A DNA stretch of 36,965 nucleotides from Pseudoalteromonas rubra (GTDB lineage: Bacteria; Pseudomonadota; Gammaproteobacteria; Enterobacterales; Alteromonadaceae), in NCBI RefSeq assembly GCF_005887115.1, contig NZ_PNCJ01000044.1, positions 1 through 36,965 on the forward strand. The letters are read 5' to 3'. The notes below the pieces were generated by a model, which was not told the DNA's origin, made no database searches, and saw only the letters and a list, made by a program, of their open reading frames with translations. The translations under genes were made by a program, and so were the position numbers. Position 1 is the first letter of the stretch. Every line of letters starts with the position of its first letter. Below, piece by piece: positions 31,448 to 36,965 of this stretch.

Positions 31448-32776
31448 ATGGCTAAACCAGGTCAAGATATGCAAAGCGCACAGAGTGGGCTAGCGGAACT
31501 GAAGCGCCGACTACTGTTTGTATTGGGTGCTATCATTATTTACCGTTTAGGTTCGTTCGTGCCGATCCCTGGGATTGATGCCGCCGTACTTGCCGAATTC
31601 TTCGAGCAACAAAAGGGCACCATTGTTGAAATGTTCAACATGTTCAGCGGTGGTGCGCTTGAGCGTGCCTCGGTACTCGCGCTGGGTATTATGCCCTATA
31701 TCTCAGCTTCAATTATTATGCAGCTATTAACGCATATACATCCTGCGATGATAGAGCTTAAGAAAGAAGGTGAGCAAGGTCGTAAGAAGATCAGTCAGTA
31801 CACGCGTTATGGTACGCTTGTGCTTGCTACATTCCAGTCTATCGGTATTGCCACTAACCTTCCTAATATGATGGATGGGTTAGTCGTAAATCCTGGTTTC
31901 GGTTTCTATTTCACCGCTGTGGTGAGCTTAGTAACCGGTACTATGTTCCTGATGTGGCTGGGCGAACAAATCACAGAGCGTGGTATTGGTAACGGTATCT
32001 CGGTTCTGATTTTTGTTGGTATTGTAGCTAACCTGCCGTCTGCAATCGGTTCGACAGCAGAAATGGCGCGTCAAGGTGATCTGAACGTATTAGCTTTGGT
32101 TGTGATTGCGGTAATCGTATTCGCTGTAACTTATTTGGTAGTGTTCTTTGAGCGTGGTCAACGTCGTATCGTTGTTAACTACGCAAAACGTCAGCAAGGC
32201 CGTCAGGTCTTCGCAGCGCAGAGCACGCATTTACCATTGAAAGTAAACATGGCGGGTGTTATTCCACCAATCTTCGCTAGCAGCATCATTTTGTTCCCTG
32301 GTACAATTGCAAGCTGGTTCGGTCAAGGTGAAGGTCCAGTTGCTGACTTCTTACAAGCCGTCTCTGCAGTGTTGACTCCTGGTCAGCCTCTGTATGCGAT
32401 GGTACTTGCAGCAGCGATTATCTTCTTCTGCTTCTTCTACACTGCGTTGGTATTTAACCCGCGTGAGACAGCAGACAACCTGAAGAAATCTGGCGCATTT
32501 ATTCCAGGCATTCGCCCAGGTGAGCAGACATCTAAATACATTGATAAAGTAATGACACGCCTGACTTTGGCCGGTGCGTTGTATATTACCTTTATCTGTC
32601 TGGTGCCCGAGTTTATGACCATGGCGTGGCAAACGCCGTTCTACTTCGGCGGTACATCAATCTTGATTATCGTTGTGGTTATCATGGACTTTATGGCACA
32701 AGTACAGACCCATCTGATGTCTCATCAGTATGATTCTGTGCTGAAAAAAGCGAACCTTAAAGGCTACGGCCGCTAA
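31448..32776 (+). CDS. secY: Protein translocase subunit SecY
   Basis: This 442-residue channel subunit of the SecYEG translocon moves unfolded proteins across, or into, the inner membrane. About ten hydrophobic helices are present. Landmarks are RLGSFVPIPGIDAAVLAEF in the first helix and plug region, GIMPYISASIIMQLL near residue 80, and the cytoplasmic loop FERGQRRIVVNYAKRQQG near residue 240. KSGAFIPGIRPGEQTSKYID lies in the second ribosome-binding loop. AAGGAAG lies before the ATG. It sits in the standard rplO-secY-rpmJ order. Confidence 0.98.
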   Translation: MAKPGQDMQSAQSGLAELKRRLLFVLGAIIIYRLGSFVPIPGIDAAVLAEFFEQQKGTIVEMFNMFSGGALERASVLALGIMPYISASIIMQLLTHIHPAMIELKKEGEQGRKKISQYTRYGTLVLATFQSIGIATNLPNMMDGLVVNPGFGFYFTAVVSLVTGTMFLMWLGEQITERGIGNGISVLIFVGIVANLPSAIGSTAEMARQGDLNVLALVVIAVIVFAVTYLVVFFERGQRRIVVNYAKRQQGRQVFAAQSTHLPLKVNMAGVIPPIFASSIILFPGTIASWFGQGEGPVADFLQAVSAVLTPGQPLYAMVLAAAIIFFCFFYTALVFNPRETADNLKKSGAFIPGIRPGEQTSKYIDKVMTRLTLAGALYITFICLVPEFMTMAWQTPFYFGGTSILIIVVVIMDFMAQVQTHLMSHQYDSVLKKANLKGYGR

Positions 32777-32798
32777 GGTCTGTTTACGGAGTTGAGTA

Positions 32799-32912
32799 AT
32801 GAAAGTACGTGCTTCCGTTAAGAAAATCTGCCGTAACTGTAAAGTTATCAAACGTGCCGGTGTGGTACGTGTGATCTGCAGTGAGCCTAAGCACAAGCAA
32901 AGGCAAGGCTAA
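32799..32912 (+). CDS. rpmJ: Ribosomal protein bL36, zinc-binding form
   Basis: A 37-residue protein of the large subunit (E. coli 38). The translation opens with MKVRASVKKICRNCKVIKRA and ends in EPKHKQRQG. Cys11, Cys14, Cys27 and His32 form the zinc site, so this is the C-plus type. One residue is missing relative to E. coli (CSEPKH for CSAEPKH). GGAG lies seven bases before the ATG. It ends the spc operon and is followed by a strong hairpin. Confidence 0.96.
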   Translation: MKVRASVKKICRNCKVIKRAGVVRVICSEPKHKQRQG

Positions 32913-32926
32913 GAAATCTAGTCGTG

Positions 32927-32951
32927 CAGGCTAAGTAATTTACTTAGCCTG
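32927..32951 (+). terminator. Hairpin between the spc and alpha operons
   Basis: CAGGCTAAGT (32927-32936), loop AATTT, ACTTAGCCTG (32942-32951) is a perfect 10-bp stem, 14 bp after rpmJ, followed by TTTCATT. It is probably a partial terminator or processing site at the operon boundary. The palindrome extends to 12 bp per arm as DNA. Confidence 0.55.
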
Positions 32952-32965
32952 TTTCATTGGTAAAA

Positions 32966-33045
32966 CCTGAATGTCGGTTGGGTATCCTATACGGGCTTTC
33001 CAGCAAGATGATAATCAGGTTTATTTATAGGAGATATGTTAGTGG
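32966..33045 (+). promoter_or_regulatory. Alpha-operon ribosome-binding-site element (S4 target)
   Basis: The segment before rpsM keeps the elements of the E. coli alpha-operon leader in the same order: GTATCCT (32982-32988), ACGGGCTTTCCAGCA (32991-33005) and a TAGGAG ribosome site before a GTG start. In E. coli this RNA folds into a nested pseudoknot that S4 binds to hold the ribosome in an inactive state. The GTG start of rpsM is part of that design. Ends are approximate. Confidence 0.75.
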
Positions 33046-33398
33046 CCCGTATCGCAGGCATTAACGTTCCTGATCATAAGCATGCTGTTATCGGTTTAAC
33101 AAGCATCTATGGTGTAGGTAAAACTCGCGCTAAGGCTATCTTAGCTGCGACTGGTATCGCTGAAACTACTAAAATCGGCGATTTAAACGACGAAACTCTT
33201 GACATCCTTCGTGAAGAAGTTGGCAAGTACACTGTTGAAGGTGATCTTCGTCGTGAAGTTACACTAAACATCAAGCGTCTTATGGACCTTGGTTGTTTCC
33301 GTGGCTTACGTCACCGTCGTTCGCTTCCACTACGTGGTCAGCGTACTAAGACTAACGCGCGTACTCGTAAGGGTCCTCGCAAGCCTATCAAGAAATAA
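33042..33398 (+). CDS. rpsM: Ribosomal protein uS13
   Basis: This 118-residue head protein of the 30S subunit bridges the subunits and contacts the P-site tRNA. I prefer the GTG at 33042, which is eight bases from AGGAG and gives the conserved MARIAGINVPDHKH and exact E. coli length. The in-frame ATG at 33036 is only two bases from that site and would add two residues. The C-terminal GLRHRRSLPLRGQRTKTNAR and basic tail are diagnostic. First gene of the alpha operon. Confidence 0.96.
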   Translation: MARIAGINVPDHKHAVIGLTSIYGVGKTRAKAILAATGIAETTKIGDLNDETLDILREEVGKYTVEGDLRREVTLNIKRLMDLGCFRGLRHRRSLPLRGQRTKTNARTRKGPRKPIKK

Positions 33399-33411
33399 GG
33401 TGGGGTAAGTT

Positions 33412-33798
33412 ATGGCAAAAGCACCAATTCGTCGTAAAAAGGTCAAAAAGCAGGTTGTTGACGGCATGGCTCACGTTCATGCATCTTTCAACAACACGAT
33501 TGTGACCATCACTGACCGTCAAGGCAATGCTCTTTCTTGGGCGACTGCAGGTGGTTCAGGTTTCCGTGGTTCTCGTAAGTCTACTCCATTCGCTGCACAG
33601 GTTGCTGCGGAGCGTGCAGGTACTGCTGCTCAAGAGTACGGTCTTAAGAACCTAGAAGTATTCATCAAAGGTCCAGGTCCAGGCCGTGAGTCTGCTGTTC
33701 GTGCATTGAATGCTGCTGGTTTCCGTATCACAAACATCACTGACGTGACGCCAATCCCACATAATGGTTGTCGTCCACCGAAGAAACGTCGCGTATAA
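33412..33798 (+). CDS. rpsK: Ribosomal protein uS11
   Basis: This 128-residue platform protein of the 30S subunit (E. coli 129) lies near the mRNA exit. VHASFNNTIVTITDRQGNAL, GGSGFRGSRKSTPFAAQVAA and the C-terminal DVTPIPHNGCRPPKKRRV are signatures. Second gene of the alpha operon. Confidence 0.97.
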   Translation: MAKAPIRRKKVKKQVVDGMAHVHASFNNTIVTITDRQGNALSWATAGGSGFRGSRKSTPFAAQVAAERAGTAAQEYGLKNLEVFIKGPGPGRESAVRALNAAGFRITNITDVTPIPHNGCRPPKKRRV

Positions 33799-33820
33799 TT
33801 AATAGGTTAGGAGAAAGAAC

Positions 33821-34441
33821 ATGGCAAGATATTTGGGCCCTAAGCTCAAGCTGAGTCGTCGTGAAGGTACTGACCTGTTCCTTAAAAGCGGCGTAAGAGC
33901 TATTGACTCTAAGTGTAAACTAGAAACAGCACCTGGTCAGCACGGCGCACGTAAAGGTCGTCTATCTGACTACGGTCTACAGCTACGTGAAAAGCAAAAA
34001 GTTCGTCGTATCTACGGTGTACTTGAGAAGCAATTCCGTAACTACTATAAAGAAGCTGCTCGCCTTAAAGGCAACACAGGTGAAAACCTGCTTCAGCTTC
34101 TAGAGCAACGTCTGGACAATGTTGTATATCGCATGGGTTTTGCAAGCACACGTGCTGAAGCACGTCAGCTAGTAAGCCACAAAGCGATTATGGTTAATGG
34201 TCGTGTTGTGAATATCCCTTCTTTCGTAGTTACTCCAGAAGACGTGGTAGTAATTCGCGAGAAGTCTAAAAAGCAAGCGCGTATCATCGCTGCTCTAGAG
34301 TTGGCTGAGCAACGCGAAAAGCCAACTTGGATTGAAGTTGACGGTTCAAAAATGGAAGGTACTTTCAAGCGCCTACCAGAGCGTTCTGATCTGTCTGCGG
34401 ACATTAACGAACAACTAATCGTCGAACTTTACTCGAAGTAA
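33821..34441 (+). CDS. rpsD: Ribosomal protein uS4
   Basis: This 206-residue primary 16S-binding protein (E. coli 206) starts 30S assembly and, in gammaproteobacteria, represses the alpha operon through the leader before rpsM. MARYLGPKLKLSRREGTDLFLKSG opens the protein. LDNVVYRMGFASTRAEARQLVSHKAI is the S4 RNA-binding motif. No zinc-type cysteine cluster is present at the N terminus. AGGAG lies before the ATG. Confidence 0.97.
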   Translation: MARYLGPKLKLSRREGTDLFLKSGVRAIDSKCKLETAPGQHGARKGRLSDYGLQLREKQKVRRIYGVLEKQFRNYYKEAARLKGNTGENLLQLLEQRLDNVVYRMGFASTRAEARQLVSHKAIMVNGRVVNIPSFVVTPEDVVVIREKSKKQARIIAALELAEQREKPTWIEVDGSKMEGTFKRLPERSDLSADINEQLIVELYSK

Positions 34442-34465
34442 AGTTAAGAGTTAAGAGAGGATAAA

Positions 34466-35452
34466 ATGCAGGGTTCTGTAACCGAATTCCTAAAACCAAG
34501 ATTAGTCGATATCGACGCTGTAAGCTCAACGCGTTCTAAAGTAGTTTTAGAGCCTCTAGAGCGTGGTTTCGGCCACACACTAGGCAATGCTCTACGTCGT
34601 ATACTTCTTTCATCTATGCCTGGTTGTGCTGTGACAGAAGTTGAAATTGACGGTGTATTGCACGAGTACAGCGCGAAAGAAGGCGTACAAGAAGACATCA
34701 TTGAAATTCTGTTGAACCTGAAAGGTCTGGCAGTATCTCTAGAAGGTAAAGATGAAGTTTTCCTTACCCTGACTAAGTCTGGTGTAGGCCCTGTGACTGC
34801 GGCTGATATCCAGCACGACGGAGACGTGACTATTGCCAACCCTGAGCATGTGATCTGTCACCTTACGGCTGACAATAGTGAGATCAGTATGCGCATTCGC
34901 GTTGAGCGTGGTCGCGGTTATGTACCGGCGTCTAGTCGTTTATCCTCTGATGACGATGAGCGTCCAATCGGCCGTTTGCTGCTTGATGCATCATTCAGCC
35001 CGGTTGAGCGTATTGCGTACTCGGTTGAGTCAGCTCGTGTTGAGCAACGCACAGACTTAGATAAACTAATCATCGATATGGAAACGAACGGCACTTTGGA
35101 TCCTGAAGAAGCGATCCGTCGTGCGTCTACTATTCTTGCTGAGCAGCTAGAAGCATTCGTAGACTTACGTGATGTTTCTGAGCCGGAAGAAAAAGAAGAG
35201 AAGCCAGAGTTCGATCCTATTCTGCTTCGTCCAGTCGATGACTTAGAGCTAACTGTACGTTCTGCGAACTGTCTGAAAGCCGAGCAAATTCAATATATCG
35301 GTGACTTAGTACAGCGTACTGAAGTTGAGCTTCTGAAAACACCAAACCTTGGTAAGAAGTCTCTGACTGAAATTAAAGACGTGCTAGCTTCACGTGGTCT
35401 TTCTCTGGGCATGCGCCTGGAAAATTGGCCGCCTGCAAGTCTGGCTGAGTAA
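34466..35452 (+). CDS. rpoA: RNA polymerase alpha subunit
   Basis: This 328-residue subunit (E. coli 329) dimerises to nucleate RNA polymerase. The N-terminal domain carries RGFGHTLGNALRRILLSSMPG (about residues 33-53), which makes the dimer interface. An acidic linker (SEPEEKEEKPEF, near 237) follows. The C-terminal domain (RSANCLKAEQIQYIGDLVQRTE, then TPNLGKKSLTEIKDVL) binds UP elements and activators. AGAGGA precedes the ATG. Its product would act on the rrn promoter at the right edge of the window. Confidence 0.98.
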   Translation: MQGSVTEFLKPRLVDIDAVSSTRSKVVLEPLERGFGHTLGNALRRILLSSMPGCAVTEVEIDGVLHEYSAKEGVQEDIIEILLNLKGLAVSLEGKDEVFLTLTKSGVGPVTAADIQHDGDVTIANPEHVICHLTADNSEISMRIRVERGRGYVPASSRLSSDDDERPIGRLLLDASFSPVERIAYSVESARVEQRTDLDKLIIDMETNGTLDPEEAIRRASTILAEQLEAFVDLRDVSEPEEKEEKPEFDPILLRPVDDLELTVRSANCLKAEQIQYIGDLVQRTEVELLKTPNLGKKSLTEIKDVLASRGLSLGMRLENWPPASLAE

Positions 35453-35491
35453 TCTAAGTTACTATATTAGTTTAGTTAGAAGGATAGGGTC

Positions 35492-35893
35492 ATGCGCCAT
35501 CGTAAGAGTGGTCGTCAATTAAACCGTAACAGCAGCCATCGCAAAGCGATGTTCAGCAACATGGCTGGTTCTTTGGTGAAGCACGAAATCATCAAAACAA
35601 CTTTGCCTAAAGCGAAAGAGTTGCGCCGTGTAATTGAGCCTTTAATCACACTGGCTAAGACTGACAGCGTAGCAAACCGTCGTTTAGCGTTTGCTCGCAC
35701 GCGTGATAAAGAAGTAGTTGGTAAATTGTTCTCTGAGATCGGTCCTCGTTTCGCGGATCGTCCAGGTGGTTACACTCGTATTCTGAAGTGTGGCTTCCGT
35801 GCAGGTGACAACGCGCCAATGGCTTACATTGAACTACTAGATCGCCCAGTTGCGACTGAAGAAGTTCAAGAAGACGCGCAGTCTGCAGAGTAA
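35492..35893 (+). CDS. rplQ: Ribosomal protein bL17
   Basis: This 133-residue large-subunit protein (E. coli 127) lies near the peptide exit tunnel. MRHRKSGRQLNRNSSHRKAMFSNMA and GGYTRILKCGFRAGDNAPMAYIEL are diagnostic. The C-terminal extension EEVQEDAQSAE is acidic and slightly longer than in E. coli. AAGGA lies before the ATG. Last gene of the alpha operon, followed by a strong terminator. Confidence 0.97.
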   Translation: MRHRKSGRQLNRNSSHRKAMFSNMAGSLVKHEIIKTTLPKAKELRRVIEPLITLAKTDSVANRRLAFARTRDKEVVGKLFSEIGPRFADRPGGYTRILKCGFRAGDNAPMAYIELLDRPVATEEVQEDAQSAE

Positions 35894-35913
35894 GTCTTAC
35901 TAGTTAAGACACA

Positions 35914-35940
35914 GAAAAGCCGGGCAATGCCCGGCTTTTC
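35914..35940. terminator. Bidirectional terminator after rplQ
   Basis: GAAAAGCCGGGC (35914-35925), loop AAT, GCCCGGCTTTTC (35929-35940) is a perfect 12-bp stem ending in A/T-rich flanks. It can stop the alpha operon on the plus strand and the outer-membrane protein gene on the minus strand. Confidence 0.88.
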
Positions 35941-35982
35941 TACATCTAAAGGAAAGAATCTACCTTACAAGGTATTTTCTGC

Positions 35983-36573
35983 TTAAAAGTTCCAGTGAAA
36001 CAACAAACCTAGGTGGTTACCATCCAGTTTTGGTGTGTTGCTGTAACTGTAGCCACCGATTTTTGATAGCTCGTACTCTACTACACTGTATCTCATCTCC
36101 AGGCTGCCATTGAAATCTTCAAATGTGTACATGCCTGAAACAATAAACTTTCCAGCACTATCAAAGTCAGCGTTACTTGAAAAGTCGTTGTCTAGCTCGA
36201 CGGATGTGTCCACTCCAACGCCCAGTCCAAACTTAAACTGCTGATTGATTTTGTAGTAAGGAACTGCCTCAAGTGCAAATCGACTGAAAGTCACATCACC
36301 ATTTTCAGCGTTAGCTGAGTCAAAGTGATAGGTTGCATTAAAGCGAATATCAAACGTTTGATTAATCGTATAATTCAAAGCACCACCGAGAATGAAACCA
36401 TCACCGGCTTTAACGCTGTCGGTACTGTTATCTTCATAAGTAAGGCGACCAATGGTATCGCCACCCACTGTATAACCAACGGTTGCAGATAGAGACCAAG
36501 GGCTTTGAGCTTCTTCTGATGCGAATGTTGAGGTAGAAAGTGCAGCTAATACAGCTAAGCCTAACTTTTTCAT
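35983..36573 (-). CDS. Small outer-membrane beta-barrel protein
   Basis: A 196-residue exported protein. The signal peptide is MKKLGLAVLAALSTSTFA, cut before SEEAQSPW. The rest is a run of amphipathic strands (for example SWSLSATVGYTVGG-like first strand, FDIRFNATYHF, GSLEMRYSVVEYEL), ending in HWNF, whose terminal Phe is the usual barrel-assembly signal. The length fits an eight-stranded barrel of the OmpA/OmpX/OmpW-like size class; I cannot name a specific family. It is divergent from the rRNA operon and has its own promoter. Confidence 0.75.
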   Translation of the reverse strand: MKKLGLAVLAALSTSTFASEEAQSPWSLSATVGYTVGGDTIGRLTYEDNSTDSVKAGDGFILGGALNYTINQTFDIRFNATYHFDSANAENGDVTFSRFALEAVPYYKINQQFKFGLGVGVDTSVELDNDFSSNADFDSAGKFIVSGMYTFEDFNGSLEMRYSVVEYELSKIGGYSYSNTPKLDGNHLGLLFHWNF

Positions 36574-36622
36574 TGTATTCCCTATATTGTATGAATGAAT
36601 TTCGGGCGTGATTTTGTCTAAA

Positions 36623-36652
36623 ATTATATTAGTTGTACAGATTAGGTGTAAA
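36623..36652 (-). promoter_or_regulatory. Promoter of the outer-membrane barrel gene
   Basis: On the minus strand TTTACA (36647-36652) and a consensus TATAAT (36623-36628) with an 18-bp spacer lie about 50 bp upstream of the start codon. Confidence 0.55.
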
Positions 36653-36739
36653 TAGACGTAAAAAGTGTCTATAAAAAGGTGTTTTAGGCGTTTTTTTGTC
36701 CGAACGCATCGTTTTTCTCACTTTTCTTCAAAAAAGGGG

Positions 36740-36767
36740 TTGCACTGAGTTTCGATTTCCCTATAAT
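36740..36767 (+). promoter_or_regulatory. rRNA operon promoter P1
   Basis: TTGCAC (36740-36745), a 16-bp spacer and a consensus TATAAT (36762-36767), followed by a GC-rich discriminator (GCGC), are the hallmarks of a stringently controlled rrn P1. An A/T-rich region just upstream (about 36690-36735) may act as an UP element. Confidence 0.8.
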
Positions 36768-36865
36768 GCGCATCCACCGACACGGGGCACAACGCTGAAA
36801 AGCAACGAGCCAAGTGAAGGAAAAGCCAAACGGAAAGCTTAATTAAGAAAAATTAAATTTTCTAG

Positions 36866-36893
36866 TTGACTTTAAAAGTGAAGCGGTTAATAT
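36866..36893 (+). promoter_or_regulatory. rRNA operon promoter P2
   Basis: TTGACT (36866-36871), a 16-bp spacer and TAATAT (36888-36893), followed by GGCGCTCC, lie 126 bp downstream of P1, in the usual P1-P2 arrangement of rRNA operons. Confidence 0.75.
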
Positions 36894-36905
36894 GGCGCTC
36901 CACTT

Positions 36906-36965
36906 CGCAGCAAGGCTGCGGTAACTAACCAAGGTTAGTTGCTTTGTTCTTTAAAAATATGAAGC
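36906..36965 (+). promoter_or_regulatory. rrn leader with boxB-like hairpin and boxA antitermination site
   Basis: After P2 come a boxB-like hairpin (CGCAGC-AAG-GCTGCG, 36906-36920), a second inverted repeat (AACTAACC-AA-GGTTAGTT, 36923-36940) and a boxA-like TGTTCTTTAAAAA (36945-36957; E. coli TGCTCTTTAACAA). This order marks the leader of a 16S-23S-5S operon. The window ends before the 16S gene, so no rRNA sequence itself is present. Confidence 0.78.

Noticed and set aside
1..36965. Mobile elements, prophage genes, CRISPR arrays, toxin-antitoxin pairs or tRNA genes
   Set aside because: No transposase, integrase, repeat-spacer array, toxin-antitoxin-like pair or cloverleaf-like sequence was found on reading both strands; the region reads as stable chromosomal core.

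Overview
The window looks like chromosomal core DNA of a marine gammaproteobacterium of the order Alteromonadales, most likely Pseudoalteromonas. The evidence is the close family resemblance of Rsd, HemE, SpeA, YihG, PurT and the ribosomal proteins to gammaproteobacterial forms, an S4-binding alpha-operon leader of the enterobacterial/Vibrio kind, and an rrn leader with a boxA. The genus is an inference from protein character. No phage, insertion sequence, CRISPR array or tRNA was seen.

Layout. 1-5300: rsd (minus), a 640-bp gap with a likely small RNA, hemE (plus), then the divergent polyamine pair speE (minus) and speA (plus). 5454-8526: an operon of two tandem YihG-type acyltransferases and a YbdG-type mechanosensitive channel. 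8636-12737: a lone periplasmic solute-binding protein, a lipoprotein that fuses an S41 protease to a class C beta-lactamase-like domain, and a small membrane protein. 12722-18101: a divergent cluster around a HlyU/BigR/YgaV-type ArsR repressor with two cysteines. To the left are a rhodanese and a DUF2892 membrane protein (the two halves of YgaP as separate genes). To the right, in translationally coupled order, are the repressor, an RND pump and its membrane fusion protein. The gap between the two arms is filled by iterated AATATTAG/CTAATATT palindromes overlapping the leftward promoter. 18064-21816: an iodotyrosine-deiodinase-like nitroreductase (minus), then a YcgM-type acylpyruvase, purT and a YdhF-type aldo/keto reductase (plus). 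21835-27104: a TorF-type putative porin, a protein of unknown function, an AsmA-family protein and a polysaccharide deacetylase. 27414-35893: the spc and alpha ribosomal operons, rplN to rplQ, complete, including rpmD and rpmJ. 35983-36965: a small outer-membrane barrel protein and, at the right edge, the P1/P2 promoters and leader of a ribosomal RNA operon whose 16S gene lies beyond the window.

How the genes work together. The right third is growth machinery: ribosomal proteins, SecY, RNA polymerase alpha, then rRNA. The spc operon here does not follow rpsQ and the S10 operon, as it does in most bacteria. It follows a polysaccharide deacetylase and has its own promoter and a leader hairpin. 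SpeA and SpeE are two steps of arginine-derived polyamine synthesis. The repressor-pump-rhodanese cluster is best read as a reactive-sulfur response locus that has taken control of an RND efflux pump. It and the predicted small RNA at about 812-918 are the items I would look at first.
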